From positions 434,001-498,000 of the forward strand of contig NZ_CP072596.1 in assembly GCF_017815535.1 (NCBI RefSeq): DNA of 64,000 nucleotides, read 5' to 3'. Below, in pieces: positions 28,301 through 36,936 of the stretch. The translations under genes were made by a program, and so were the position numbers. Below the pieces are notes generated by a model, which saw only the letters and a program-made list of their open reading frames with translations, had not been told where the DNA came from and did not search any database. The DNA is from Tessaracoccus sp. MC1865 (GTDB lineage Bacteria; Actinomycetota; Actinomycetes; Propionibacteriales; Propionibacteriaceae). Position 1 is the first letter of the stretch; every line of letters begins with the position of its first letter.

Positions 28301-28537
28301 GTGTTGACGCTGGATCGTTGTGCGGCTGCCGCCGCTGGCGGTGGGCTCGCTCTCGAACTCGACGAACCACTTGGTGGCGTTCAGCCAGCGGGCGGTGCGC
28401 TCTTCGGCGGTGGCGCTGTCGCGCGGCACACGCAGGTCCGGGTCTCCGGGGTCTGCTGAGGCGGTCAGGGGTGCGAGCCCGACGATGGCCGCAATGGCAA
28501 CCGTCGCTGCGCGCCTCCAGGCGGAGGGCAGGGGCAT
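25361..28537 (-). CDS. second secreted subtilisin-like serine protease (S8) with C-terminal VYNTPG domain
   Basis: A 1058-residue paralogue of the 22.1-kb protease. It has a signal peptide ending TASA (about residue 28), a propeptide (KWFVEFESEP and on), catalytic Asp174 (IIDTGIDIDHPD), His236 (GHGTHVAG) and Ser541 (SGTSMAAPHVAG), and a PA insert (VAIAQRGTCTFHQKAANAQAAG). The beta-rich C-terminal region ends in the same four-cysteine VYNTPG domain. GAGGAG precedes the ATG at 28537. The frame is open for a further 1.7 kb upstream only as antisense of the ABC gene. The 158-base gap to the downstream protease suggests tandem duplication. It probably supplies peptides or remodels host or wall protein. 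Confidence 0.92.
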   Translation of the reverse strand: MPLPSAWRRAATVAIAAIVGLAPLTASADPGDPDLRVPRDSATAEERTARWLNATKWFVEFESEPTASGGSRTTIQRQHRSFAEEARRAGRPANVIRNYERLFNGVAVTADTATAEQYAELPGVKAVHPVRIFSVPEPQDVTPRLITAIAQTGADIAQTELGLTGEGVKVGIIDTGIDIDHPDFGGSGTNGSTGFPSARVAYGYDFVGDDYNADPTSTSYQPVPKPDGRPDDCQGHGTHVAGIVGADGEVTGVAPGVTLGAYRVFGCNGSVDDQVILDALERAEADGMDVVNMSLGADYDSWPEAPTSKASDRLVRNGVVVVNAAGNAGDRYTMTIGSPGTAGLAINVASFDNSHVTMGEVLFTTANGPVSAGFLGATGSPDATSALNNLPVARTTDPLNCEVETADLTGKVAIAQRGTCTFHQKAANAQAAGAEALVIYNNEPGFINATVEGEVTITIPVVTVTQAVGTSVVGALPATIQFTGGESQQPNPTGGLISDFSSWGLAADLTLQPDLGAPGGSIRSTYPLEKADGYATLSGTSMAAPHVAGAVALMLENAPSMTPAEIRSRLQNSAVPAAIAELPDAGILDAAHRQGAGLIRVDRALQDGFVVSPGKISAGESADGAHTETLTITNVTDAPVTWALSYEDALSTYLETDPDWGDGTQNTVGYNLFASQVSFSAPSVTVPAGGAATVDVTIDADPEAPEGAQYSGFVHLTSDEGATAVSVPFAGMAGDYGNLEIFPEIWDLPAVVEITACSFWDEGQCVDPDVDYEIVDAGRIFTGGEDLPTVAFHQAVPVQKLTIDVLRADAKGNPIDASRATVLSFDHLGRSEFESLYTWNGQLPNDAGLLVPATPGNYVIQVTGVAADGDGGSQSWTSAAFGWKNTPVASPTPTPSKSPTVPVAKPTVTVTKSPAAELPADVYNTPGMHEVNGRKWFTACEDYSQTVRCRTMIWATTVIQADDGSFVPRSGWAFNNLTYLPHMTRAQWGTNPLAVNGTWKGTDGRTWRTECDTATTGRGGCRSYITASVIEAYPAADGGYAYRWATKEILNNMVRFQS

Positions 28538-28686
28538 GGGTTTCTCCTCGCAATGGTGGTCTGGCTGGCAACCTAGCGGTTCGTCGGGCCAGCCACGCGG
28601 CTTCCGGGGAGGTGGTGTCATCGAAGGCATGGCCCGGGGGACGGCTGAATCGGCGGCGGTGTCGTATCCGAAGAGCGATGAGTCAC

Positions 28687-28736
28687 GGTTTGATAACAAA
28701 CCCTGCATCAATCGTGGAGGAGTGCTAGCGTTAACA
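28687..28736 (+). promoter_or_regulatory. control region of the fucose operon with a LacI-type operator
   Basis: TGCTAGCGTTAACA (28723-28736) is a 14-bp imperfect palindrome around a central CG, the standard shape of LacI/GalR-family operators. GGTTTGATAACAAACC (28687-28702) is a second perfect palindrome of a different type. The LacI-family regulator encoded later in the same operon (35931-36917) is the obvious candidate for the first site. Confidence 0.6.
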
Positions 28737-28795
28737 TCGTCGTTCAGAGAGCCGCATAGTTGCGGGATTTCCGGCGAAAGTACGAAGGAGTACAC

Positions 28796-30316
28796 GTGAG
28801 CAAACTTCTTGAGCTGAAGAACGTCAGCAAGACGTTTCCAGGCGTCAAAGCGTTGCAGAACGTCCATTTGGACCTCAACGCCGGCGAGGTGCTGGGTCTG
28901 TGCGGCGAGAACGGTGCCGGCAAGTCCACGCTGATGAAGATCCTGACGGGCATCTACACGCCGGATCCGGGCGCGGAGATCTGGCTGCAGGGCCAGAAGG
29001 TCACCGTCCGCGACGTGAACCACGCCCGTGATCTGGGCCTGAGCATCATCCACCAGGAACTCAACATGGTGCCGGACCTCACCGTCGCCCAGAACCTGTA
29101 CCTCGGGCGCCCCGGCAGCAGCAAGGGCGGCTTCGTCGACGACAAGGCACTCAACCGCGAGGCGAGCGAGCTCTTCGAACGCCTCGGGATGAGCATCCGC
29201 CCCACCTCCCGCGTCGGCGACCTCTCGGTGGCCCGGCAGCAGATGGTGGAGATCGCGCGCGCCCTGTCGTTCGAGTCCACCAAGATCCTGATCATGGACG
29301 AGCCCACCGCGGCGCTGACCATCTCGGAGACCGACGCCCTGTTCGGCATGATCCGCGACTTCGTCACCCCGGAGACCGGCCTGATCTACATCTCGCACCG
29401 CATGCCGGAGATCGAGGAGATCACAGACCGGGTGTCCGTGCTGCGCGACGGCCAGTACATCGGCACCGTCACCACCGACGAGGTGGAGATCCGCGAGATC
29501 ATCTCGATGATGGTGGGCCGCGAGGTCTCGGGCGACGCGCGACCCCGCACCACCGTCGACAGCGACGAGGTGCTGCTCAAGGTGGAGAACCTCAACACCA
29601 GGAAGCTCCTCCACGACATCAACTTCGACGTGCGCAAGGGCGAGGTGCTCGGCTTCGCCGGCCTCGTCGGCGCCGGCCGCACCGAGGTGGCCCGCGCAGT
29701 CTTCGGCGCAGACCCCCGCACCTCCGGCGACATCCACGTGCACGGCAAGAAGATCAACATCCGCTCCGCCGCAGACGCGGTGCGCGCAGGCATCGGCTAC
29801 CTCTCCGAGGACCGCAAGACCTACGGCCTGCTGCTCGAGCAGGACATCAAGTACAACGCCGTGCTCGCCGCCATGAACGACTTCAGCATCGGCGGGTTCG
29901 TCCTCGACGGCAAGATCCGCACCGTCGGCAAGGAGTTCTCCGACAAGCTCAAGGTCAAGACGCCGTCGGTCAACCAGCTCCTCGGCAAGCTCTCCGGTGG
30001 CAACCAGCAGAAGGTCGTCATCGCGAAGTGGCTCGTGCGTAACTCCGACATCCTCATCTTCGACGAGCCCACCCGAGGCATCGACGTGGGTGCCAAGGAG
30101 GAGATCTACGACCTCATCGAACAGTTGAGCGCCGCGGGCAAGGCCATCATCGTCATCTCCTCCGAACTGCCGGAGGTGCTGCGCGTCTCGCACCGCATCG
30201 TCGTGATGGCGCACGGACACATCACCGGCATCCTCGACAACGAGGACGCCACCCAGGAAAGCATCATGGAGCTCGCCACCCTCGGCAAGGCTCAGTTGAA
30301 AGGAACCGCAGCGTGA
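28796..30316 (+). CDS. sugar ABC transporter ATP-binding protein, duplicated nucleotide-binding domains (RbsA/XylG type)
   Basis: A 506-residue cytoplasmic ATPase with two ABC modules. The first has Walker A GENGAGKST and Walker B ILIMDEPTAAL. The second has a degenerate Walker A region (GLVGAGRTEVARAVFG), signature LSGGNQQKVVIAKWL and Walker B ILIFDEPTRGIDVG. This layout is that of ribose-, xylose- and galactose-class (CUT2) importers. GTG at 28796 has AAGGAG five bases upstream, so the longer frame from 28760 is not used. It is the first gene of a seven-gene operon; context points to fucose or a similar deoxy-sugar. Confidence 0.93.
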   Translation: MSKLLELKNVSKTFPGVKALQNVHLDLNAGEVLGLCGENGAGKSTLMKILTGIYTPDPGAEIWLQGQKVTVRDVNHARDLGLSIIHQELNMVPDLTVAQNLYLGRPGSSKGGFVDDKALNREASELFERLGMSIRPTSRVGDLSVARQQMVEIARALSFESTKILIMDEPTAALTISETDALFGMIRDFVTPETGLIYISHRMPEIEEITDRVSVLRDGQYIGTVTTDEVEIREIISMMVGREVSGDARPRTTVDSDEVLLKVENLNTRKLLHDINFDVRKGEVLGFAGLVGAGRTEVARAVFGADPRTSGDIHVHGKKINIRSAADAVRAGIGYLSEDRKTYGLLLEQDIKYNAVLAAMNDFSIGGFVLDGKIRTVGKEFSDKLKVKTPSVNQLLGKLSGGNQQKVVIAKWLVRNSDILIFDEPTRGIDVGAKEEIYDLIEQLSAAGKAIIVISSELPEVLRVSHRIVVMAHGHITGILDNEDATQESIMELATLGKAQLKGTAA

Positions 30317-31314
30317 GCACTCAAGCCACCACCAAGCAGACGACGAGCCCGGTCCAGGGCTACCTGAAGTCGTCGCTTCAGCAGATTTTCGTCTTCCTCG
30401 CGCTGGTCCTGATCTACATCGTCTTCATGCTCGTGGCGCCCAACTTCGCCACGCTCGGCGTCGCGCTGGACATCGTCTCCCAGTCGGCCTACGTCGGTGT
30501 GATGGCGTTGGGCGCGACCTTCGTGATCGCGACGGCCGGCATCGACCTCTCGGTCGGCACGGGCATGAGCCTGGTCGCCGTCGCGGCGGGCGCGTTCCTC
30601 GCGGCCGACCCGTGGCTGAACCTGCCGCTGGGCGCGGGCCTCGCGCTGACCATCCTCGTCGGCGCGTTCATCGGCCTGATCAACGGCTTCAACATCGCCT
30701 TCCTCGGCCTACCACCGTTCATCGCCACGCTGGCGATGATGATGGCGGCCCGCGGCCTGGCGCTCGTCGTGTCGGACAAGCAGACCATCAGCATCAAGAA
30801 CCCGCAGTACACCTGGCTGTTCAACGGCGAGCTCATCCCCGGCCTCAAGAACGCCATCCTGTGGTTCATCCTCTTCGCGATCATCGCCGGCGTCATGCTC
30901 AACAAGACGCTGCTCGGCCGCTACGCCATCGCCATCGGCTCCAACGAGGAGGCCACCCGCCTCTCCGGCGTCAATGTGCGGTTCTGGAAGACGATGGTCT
31001 ACGTCACCGCCGGCGTCTTCATGGCCTTCGGCGCCATCCTCTACTCGTCGCGGTTCGGCTTCGTCCAACCCGCTGAGGGCGTGGGCTTCGAACTCAACGT
31101 CATCGCCGCCGTCGTCATCGGTGGCACCTCACTCGCCGGTGGCCGTGCCAACATCATCGGCACCGTCGTCGGCGCACTCATCATGGAGACCCTCCGCAAG
31201 GGCCTCCAGATGATGGGCATCGCACAGGAATGGCAGCTCGTCGCCACTGGGGTCGTCGTCCTGCTGGCCGTGTTCATCGACAACGTCCGCCGCGCCAGAG
31301 CTGCTGCGGTCTGA
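30313..31314 (+). CDS. sugar ABC transporter permease (RbsC type)
   Basis: A 333-residue integral membrane protein with about ten hydrophobic helices and the CUT2 permease landmarks ATAGIDLSVGTGMSL, LPPFIATLAMMMAARGLALV, and AIGSNEEATRLSGVNV (the coupling segment that contacts the ATPase). The GTG start overlaps the stop of the ATPase gene. Only one permease gene is present, so a homodimer is expected. Confidence 0.93.
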   Translation: MSTQATTKQTTSPVQGYLKSSLQQIFVFLALVLIYIVFMLVAPNFATLGVALDIVSQSAYVGVMALGATFVIATAGIDLSVGTGMSLVAVAAGAFLAADPWLNLPLGAGLALTILVGAFIGLINGFNIAFLGLPPFIATLAMMMAARGLALVVSDKQTISIKNPQYTWLFNGELIPGLKNAILWFILFAIIAGVMLNKTLLGRYAIAIGSNEEATRLSGVNVRFWKTMVYVTAGVFMAFGAILYSSRFGFVQPAEGVGFELNVIAAVVIGGTSLAGGRANIIGTVVGALIMETLRKGLQMMGIAQEWQLVATGVVVLLAVFIDNVRRARAAAV

Positions 31315-31394
31315 CCCGCCCCCCGTCCACCACTCACGCACAACAACACCCTGTACCGGGAGGGCGGTCCTCCCAACAACCGAAAGGAACCGCT

Positions 31395-32480
31395 ATGCGC
31401 ATGTTGCGCTCCGCACTGGCTCTCGGAGCCGTGCTCAGCCTGGGCCTCACCGCCTGCGGCACGTCCACCTCCACCGAGACCGAAGCTCCCGCCCCGGCAG
31501 AGGAGACCAGCGCTTCGGCACCCGCGGAAGAGACCTCGGCCCCGGCTGAGGAAGAGTCCCCCTCCGAATCCGCTTCTGAAGAAGCCCCTGCGGACGGCGA
31601 TGTCCCCAAGGGCGACGGCACGCAGACCATCTACCTCGTCTCCAAGGGCTTCCAGCACCGCTTCTGGCAGGCCGTGAAGGAAGGCGCTGAGCAGGCCGGC
31701 GAAGAGCTGGGCTACAAGGTTCAGTTCGTCGGCCCGCAGGACGAGACCCAGGTCACCGAGCAGCTCAACCAGCTGAAGACGGCCCTGGACTCCAAGCCCG
31801 CCGCCATCGGCTTCGCCGCCCTCGACTCGGGCGCCGCTTCGGATCTCCTCAACGAGATCGAGGCTGCGAACATCCCGATCATCGCCTTCGACTCCGGTGT
31901 GGACTCCGACATCCCGCTGACCACCGTCTCGACCGACAACACCGCAGCCGCTGAGAACGCCGCTGAGCACATGGTCGAACTCATCGGTGGCTCCGGCCAG
32001 GTTGGCCTGATCTGCCACGACCAGACCTCCGCCACCGGCAAGCAGCGTTGCGACGGCTTCCAGAACTGGATCAAGGACAACGCTCCTGACGTCACCGTTC
32101 TCGAGCCCCAGGTTGCCGGCGCGGTCGACCTCGCCGCCAACACCGCCAAGTCCATGATCCAGGCCAACACCGAGCTCAAGGGCATCTACGGCACCAACGA
32201 GGCCGCCGCCACCGGCGCCATCCAGGGCGCCAAGGAATCCGGCGCTGAGGTCGTCGTCGTGGGCTTCGACTCCGGCAAGACCCAGATCGAGGCCATCAAA
32301 TCCGGCGACCAGGCCGGCGCCGTGACCCAGGCCCCCGTCAAGATGGGCTACGAGACCGTCGTCGCCGCCATCAAGGCCATCAACGGACAGGAGCTGCCGA
32401 AGGTCATCGACTCCGGCTTCGCCTGGTACGACGCCTCGAACATCGAGGATCCCGAGATCGCCGCCAACCTCTACGAGTGA
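31395..32480 (+). CDS. sugar ABC transporter substrate-binding lipoprotein
   Basis: The 361-residue product starts with a lipoprotein signal (lipobox LTAC) and a Glu/Ala/Ser-rich spacer to about residue 72. A periplasmic-binding-protein fold of the ribose/CUT2 type follows (IYLVSKGFQHRFWQAVKEGA, IIAFDSGVDSD, GIYGTNEAAATGAIQGAKESG). It captures the sugar outside the cell for the importer. ATG at 31395 follows AAAGGA. A small GGGAGGG/CCTCCC hairpin (31358-31374) lies before it and may stabilise or uncouple its message. Confidence 0.93.
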   Translation: MRMLRSALALGAVLSLGLTACGTSTSTETEAPAPAEETSASAPAEETSAPAEEESPSESASEEAPADGDVPKGDGTQTIYLVSKGFQHRFWQAVKEGAEQAGEELGYKVQFVGPQDETQVTEQLNQLKTALDSKPAAIGFAALDSGAASDLLNEIEAANIPIIAFDSGVDSDIPLTTVSTDNTAAAENAAEHMVELIGGSGQVGLICHDQTSATGKQRCDGFQNWIKDNAPDVTVLEPQVAGAVDLAANTAKSMIQANTELKGIYGTNEAAATGAIQGAKESGAEVVVVGFDSGKTQIEAIKSGDQAGAVTQAPVKMGYETVVAAIKAINGQELPKVIDSGFAWYDASNIEDPEIAANLYE

Positions 32481-32488
32481 TGCGTGAG

Positions 32489-32589
32489 GGTGGGCCCGCC
32501 CGGGCCCACCCCACCTCATGAACAATCCCTAGGGGCGCCTGTCCGCGTTTGCCTGCCTCGCGTGGGACACGCAGACAGGGGCCCCTTTT
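32489..32589 (+). terminator. two successive hairpins after the binding-protein gene
   Basis: GGTGGGCCCG/CGGGCCCACC (32489-32510) is a perfect 10-bp stem. A second, larger hairpin (about 32531-32588) pairs AGGGGCGCCTGTC with GACAGGGGCCCCT, with one mismatch, and ends in TTTT. They probably reduce read-through from the transporter into the catabolic genes, so transporter and enzyme levels differ. Confidence 0.75.
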
Positions 32590-32676
32590 CATCCGACGCA
32601 GCCACCCGGCCGCCTGCGCGGAGCACACCGTGCCGGAAACCTGAACCACTAGTAACGAACAAAGAAGGTGTGATTC

Positions 32677-34446
32677 GTGACCAACTACCCGAAGATCGGT
32701 ATCCGTCCCATCATCGACGGCCGGCGTAACGGCGTGCGCGAGGCGCTCGAGGACCAGACGATGGGTATGGCGCTGCGCGTCAAGGAACTCTACGAGTCTG
32801 AGCTGAAGTACCCCGACGGGACCCCCGTCCAGGTGGTCATCGCCGACTCGACGATCGGTCGCGTGCCGGAGGCCCAGGCCGCCGCCGCGAAGTTCAAGGC
32901 CGAGAACGTCGGCCTCACCCTCTCGGTCACGCCGTGCTGGTGCTACGGCTCCGAGACCATCGACATGGACCGCACCATGCCGCACGCGATCTGGGGCTTC
33001 AACGGCTCCGAGCGTCCGGGTGCCGTCTACCTGGCCGCCGCGCTGGCCGGCCACGCACAGCTGGGCATCCCCGCCTTCGGTATCTACGGCGAAGAGGTGC
33101 AGGACGCCGACGACGAGTCCATCCCGGCCGACGTGCGTCAGCGCCTGCTGGACTACGCACAGGCCGGCCTCGCCGTCGCCTTGATGCGCGGCCAGTCGTT
33201 CCTCTCCATCGGTGGCGTGTCCATGGGCATCGCCGGCTGCGTGGTGAAGGAGGAGTTCTGGAACTACTGGCTGGGCATGCGCAACGAGTACATCGACATG
33301 GTCGAGATCGAGCGTCGCATCAACCTGGGCATCTACGACAAGGACGAATACGAGATTGCGTACACGTGGGTGCGCGACAACCTCAAGCAGGGTGAGGACT
33401 TCAACCCCGAGGAGTGGCAGCGCTCCGCCGAGGACCACGAGAAGTGGTGGGAGTGGAGCACCAAGATGGTGCTCATCGGCCGTGACCTGATGATCGGCAA
33501 CCCGAAGCTCGCCGAGATGGGCTTCGAGGAGGAGGCCGTCGGTCACGGCGCGCTCGTCTCCGGCTTCCAGGGCCAGCGTCAGTGGACCGACTACCTGCCC
33601 AACGGCGACCTGATGGAGACGCTGCTCAACACGCAGTTCGACTGGAACGGCAAGAGGCAGCCCCTCATCCAGGCCACGGAGAACGACAACCTCAACGGCG
33701 CGTCGATGATGTTCAACTACCTGTTGACCAACACGGCGCAGATCTTCTCCGACGTGCGCACCTACTGGAGCGCCGACGCCATCGAGCGCGTCACGGGCCA
33801 CCGTCCCGAGGGTCGCGCAGCGGCGGGTGTCATCGACCTGCGCAACTCCGGCGCCACCACCCTCGACGGCACGTTCGCCGCCAAGGACGCCGACGGCAAC
33901 CCCTGCATCAAGCCCTGGTGGGAACTCAGCGACGACGACATCCAGGCGATGATCGACGAGACGACGTTCCATCCTGCCAACACCGGCTACTTCCGCGGCG
34001 GTGGCTTCTCGACGCACTTCCGCTCCGCCGGTGAGGTGCCCGTCACGATGACGCGCATCAACTGGGTCGACGGCCTCGGCCCGGTCATGCAGATCGCCGA
34101 GGGCTACACCGTCGAACTGCCCGACGAGGTGGCCAAGACCATCGAACTGCGCACGGATCCCGGGTGGCCCACCACCTGGTTCGTGCCGAACCTGACGGGC
34201 GAGGGTGCCTTCACCAGCGTCTACGAGGTCATGAACGCCTGGGGCGCCAACCACGGCGCCATCTCGTACGGTCACATCGGCCACCAGCTGATCACGCTGG
34301 CGTCGATGCTCCGCATCCCGGTGAACATGCACAACGTGGAGCGCGAGCGGATCTTCCGCCCGAAGAACTGGCTGGGCTTCGGCACGGCTGACCTCGAGGG
34401 AGCAGACTTCCGCGCCTGCGCCCAGTTCGGCCCGATGTACAACTAG
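32677..34446 (+). CDS. fucI: L-fucose isomerase
   Basis: The 589-residue product matches the full length of FucI, which converts L-fucose to L-fuculose (and D-arabinose to D-ribulose) using Mn2+. Recognisable segments are [19 protein letters not shown] at the start, [24 protein letters not shown], the metal-ligand Glu and Asp in [10 protein letters not shown] and around VIDLRNSGA, and [18 protein letters not shown] at the end. GTG at 32677 has AGAAGG about ten bases upstream. It is followed by a kinase, a regulator and a mutarotase gene. Confidence 0.95.
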   Translation: MTNYPKIGIRPIIDGRRNGVREALEDQTMGMALRVKELYESELKYPDGTPVQVVIADSTIGRVPEAQAAAAKFKAENVGLTLSVTPCWCYGSETIDMDRTMPHAIWGFNGSERPGAVYLAAALAGHAQLGIPAFGIYGEEVQDADDESIPADVRQRLLDYAQAGLAVALMRGQSFLSIGGVSMGIAGCVVKEEFWNYWLGMRNEYIDMVEIERRINLGIYDKDEYEIAYTWVRDNLKQGEDFNPEEWQRSAEDHEKWWEWSTKMVLIGRDLMIGNPKLAEMGFEEEAVGHGALVSGFQGQRQWTDYLPNGDLMETLLNTQFDWNGKRQPLIQATENDNLNGASMMFNYLLTNTAQIFSDVRTYWSADAIERVTGHRPEGRAAAGVIDLRNSGATTLDGTFAAKDADGNPCIKPWWELSDDDIQAMIDETTFHPANTGYFRGGGFSTHFRSAGEVPVTMTRINWVDGLGPVMQIAEGYTVELPDEVAKTIELRTDPGWPTTWFVPNLTGEGAFTSVYEVMNAWGANHGAISYGHIGHQLITLASMLRIPVNMHNVERERIFRPKNWLGFGTADLEGADFRACAQFGPMYN

Positions 34447-34457
34447 TAGCGCTGTTG

Positions 34458-34495
34458 GTTCCCTGGGCCGGCCGTGCGCGGCTGGCCCAGGGAAC
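34458..34495 (+). promoter_or_regulatory. strong intercistronic hairpin between fucI and the kinase gene
   Basis: GTTCCCTGGGCC (34458-34469) and GGCCCAGGGAAC (34484-34495) form a perfect 12-bp stem. No T-run follows, and the kinase ribosome site GGAGGAG comes 15 bases later. It is more likely an mRNA stabiliser or partial attenuator than a full terminator. Confidence 0.55.
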
Positions 34496-34521
34496 GCGCA
34501 CCACCATCCAGGAGGAGAGAA

Positions 34522-35934
34522 GTGTCCACCGTCACCGCCCTTGCGGTTGATCTCGGGTCGTCGACCGGGCGAGTGATCGCCGGCACGTTCCGCGACGGCC
34601 GCATCGAGGAAGTCGAAGTCCGCCGCTTTCCGCACGAGGCCCGGATGCGCGACGGGTACCTCTCCTGGGATCTCGATGTCATCTGGGGCGAGGTGGTCGA
34701 GGGGCTCCGCGACGCCGTCGCCCGCTTCCCCGACGCGGTGAGCGTCTCCGTCGACACCTGGGGAGTCGACTACGTGGCACTCGGCGACGACGGCATGGAG
34801 CTGACTCCCGGCCGCGCGTACCGGGACGAGCGCACGATCCGCACCCATGAGGCCTTCCGCGAGCGCCTATCCGACGAGGCCCTGTGGGCCGCCACCGGTA
34901 TCGCGCCGGCCACCATCAACACCGCGAACCAGCTGTTCGCGTTCCTTCAGGAGGAGCCGGAGGTGGCGGCCAGGACGTCGCAGATCCTCCTGCTGCCTGA
35001 CTACTTCACCTATCTGCTGTCCGGCGCCCGCGGCTGGTCGCGTTCCCACGCGTCGTCGTCGGCGCTGATCCGCCCAGGCGCCCACGAATTCTCCGACGAG
35101 GTGTTCGAGGCGCTGGGCATCCCGCGCTCGTGGGTGGGCGACGTGACGAGCGAGCTCAACGTGGTGGGCCGGTGCATCGTCGAGGGGCTCGAGCAGCTCA
35201 CCGTGGTGCGGGCCGGTGCCCACGACACCGCCTGCGCCGTGCACGCGCTGCAGCGCGACGTGAGCCAGGACTCGTACTTCCTGAGCTGCGGATCATGGTC
35301 CGTGCTGGGCGTGCTGCGCGACGAACCGCTGCTCTCCGACGAGGCCCGCGCGCTGGGCCTCACCAACGAGGCCCGCGCCGACGATGGCCTGCGCCCCCTG
35401 TTCAACATCACGGGCCTGTGGATCTTGCAGGAACTCCAGCGAGACTGGGAGCAGCAGGGCCGCACCCACGACATCGTGGAGCTCATCCGGCGGGCTGAGG
35501 CCTCGCCGTCGCTGGGCGCCACCATCAACCCCGACGAGCCGCAGTTCGTGCTGAAGGGCGAGATGGAGAGGCGGGTGCTGGGGGCGCTCGCTGCCCAGGG
35601 TGTCGCCGTCGACGACCTCGACGAGGCGGCGGTCACGCGGGTGGTGCTGGAATCGTTCGCGGCCCGCTACGCCCGCGGCATCGCGGACCTCACCGCCCTC
35701 ACCGGAACTCCCGCCACGCAGTTGAACCTGGTGGGGGGCGGGTCGCGCAACAAGTTGTTGTGCCAACTCACCGCCGACGCGCTGGGGGTGCCGGTGATCG
35801 CAGGACCCGTGGAGGCCTCCGTGCTCGGCTCGTTGCTGGCGCAGTTGGAGATCATGGGCCACCTGGACCCGGCCAACCGCAACGACGCCATCGCCAGCAC
35901 CGCCCGTACCGAGACCTTCGAGCCGCGGTCATGA
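34522..35934 (+). CDS. FGGY-family sugar kinase (rhamnulokinase-like; probable L-fuculokinase)
   Basis: The 470-residue kinase has the FGGY hallmarks: DLGSSTGRV (phosphate 1), VDTWGVDYV, AGAHDTACAVHAL, SCGSWSVLG, and VGGGSRNKLLCQLTADALG. Sequence style is closest to RhaB, but the operon context (fucI, fucU) makes L-fuculose the likely substrate, giving fuculose 1-phosphate. Similar RhaB-like kinases replace FucK in other actinobacteria. GTG at 34522 follows GGAGGAG. Its stop overlaps the start of the regulator gene. No fuculose-phosphate aldolase gene accompanies it. Confidence 0.85.
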   Translation: MSTVTALAVDLGSSTGRVIAGTFRDGRIEEVEVRRFPHEARMRDGYLSWDLDVIWGEVVEGLRDAVARFPDAVSVSVDTWGVDYVALGDDGMELTPGRAYRDERTIRTHEAFRERLSDEALWAATGIAPATINTANQLFAFLQEEPEVAARTSQILLLPDYFTYLLSGARGWSRSHASSSALIRPGAHEFSDEVFEALGIPRSWVGDVTSELNVVGRCIVEGLEQLTVVRAGAHDTACAVHALQRDVSQDSYFLSCGSWSVLGVLRDEPLLSDEARALGLTNEARADDGLRPLFNITGLWILQELQRDWEQQGRTHDIVELIRRAEASPSLGATINPDEPQFVLKGEMERRVLGALAAQGVAVDDLDEAAVTRVVLESFAARYARGIADLTALTGTPATQLNLVGGGSRNKLLCQLTADALGVPVIAGPVEASVLGSLLAQLEIMGHLDPANRNDAIASTARTETFEPRS

Positions 35935-36917
35935 AGGCCGGTCAGCAACGCGCCAACCTGCGAGACATTGCAGAGGCCTCCGGGGTTTCCATCCAGACCG
36001 CCTCCCGCGTGGTGCGGGGCGTCGACGTGGTGGCCGAGGCCACCCGCGCCCGGGTGCTGGAGGCCATCGAGCGGCTCAACTACCAGCCCAACCTCGCAGC
36101 CCGCTCCCTGTCGGCGGCGCGCACCGGCTCCGTGCACATCATCGACGCCGTGCCGCTGTTCCACGGACACGCCACGTCGTTCGTCGCCATCTGCCAGGCG
36201 CTGTCCAACCTCGAGTTGCACACGTCCACCTCCGTGTTCGGGTCGCCGGACATCGACCATCGGGAGCTGCACCACCTGGTGCCGGTGAGCGCCGACGGCG
36301 TGATCGTGCTCGGCGGGCGGGCGGAGTCTCGCCCGTGGATCGACACCATCGCCAGCCGCCTCCCGACGGTGTGCGTGGGCGAGACGAAGGACCTCCCCTC
36401 GCCGGCCGTCGGCGTGGCTGTGGACCACCGGGCGGGGGCGGTGGCCGCGGTGGACCACCTCATCAGCCGCGGTGCGCAGCGGATCCTGCACGTGGCCGGT
36501 CCCCAGGACTGGATCGACGCGCAGGAGCGCCTGGAGGGCTACAAGTTGGCCATGGGCAAGGCGGGCCTGGAGCCCACCGTGCTGTTCGCCAACTCCTGGG
36601 ACGCCTCCGCCGCGGCTGCCCTGGTGCCGGACCTGCCGCCGGACGTCGACGCGATCTTCGCGGCCAACGACCAGTTGGCCCTGGGCTCGATGTCGGCGCT
36701 GCAACTGGCCGGCCGCCGGGTGCCCGGCGACGTGCGGGTCGTCGGCTACGACGACGTGCCGGGTTCCGAGTGGTTCCTGCCCGGCCTCACCACCGTCCGG
36801 CAGGACTTCTTCACGATGGGGGAGCAGGCCGTGAAGGCGTTGAACCTGTTGTTGAACGGCGAGCCTGCGGAGTCGTCGTTGATCACGCCCACGCTGATCG
36901 TCCGCGACAGCACGTAA
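35931..36917 (+). CDS. LacI-family transcriptional regulator of the fucose operon
   Basis: The 328-residue product has an N-terminal helix-turn-helix (NLRDIAEASGVSIQTASRVVRG) with the hinge helix YQPNLAARSLSAAR, and a sugar-binding domain (GVIVLGGRAESRPWID, VDAIFAANDQLALGSMSAL, VRVVGYDDVPGSEWF). It begins inside the kinase stop codon (ATGA), so its level is tied to operon expression. It likely represses transcription from the CG-centred palindrome at 28723 and releases it with fucose or a metabolite; the ligand is inferred. Confidence 0.92.
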   Translation: MKAGQQRANLRDIAEASGVSIQTASRVVRGVDVVAEATRARVLEAIERLNYQPNLAARSLSAARTGSVHIIDAVPLFHGHATSFVAICQALSNLELHTSTSVFGSPDIDHRELHHLVPVSADGVIVLGGRAESRPWIDTIASRLPTVCVGETKDLPSPAVGVAVDHRAGAVAAVDHLISRGAQRILHVAGPQDWIDAQERLEGYKLAMGKAGLEPTVLFANSWDASAAAALVPDLPPDVDAIFAANDQLALGSMSALQLAGRRVPGDVRVVGYDDVPGSEWFLPGLTTVRQDFFTMGEQAVKALNLLLNGEPAESSLITPTLIVRDST

Positions 36918-36936
36918 ACACCCGAAAGGAAACCCC

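Noticed and set aside
28538..30220. Continuation of the subtilase reading frame far upstream of its signal peptide
   Set aside because: It is antisense to the ABC ATPase gene, and the signal peptide and ribosome site at 28537 mark the true start.
32404..34848. 814-residue minus-strand frame opposite fucI
   Set aside because: High-GC antisense frame; fucI on the plus strand has clear family motifs and codon bias.
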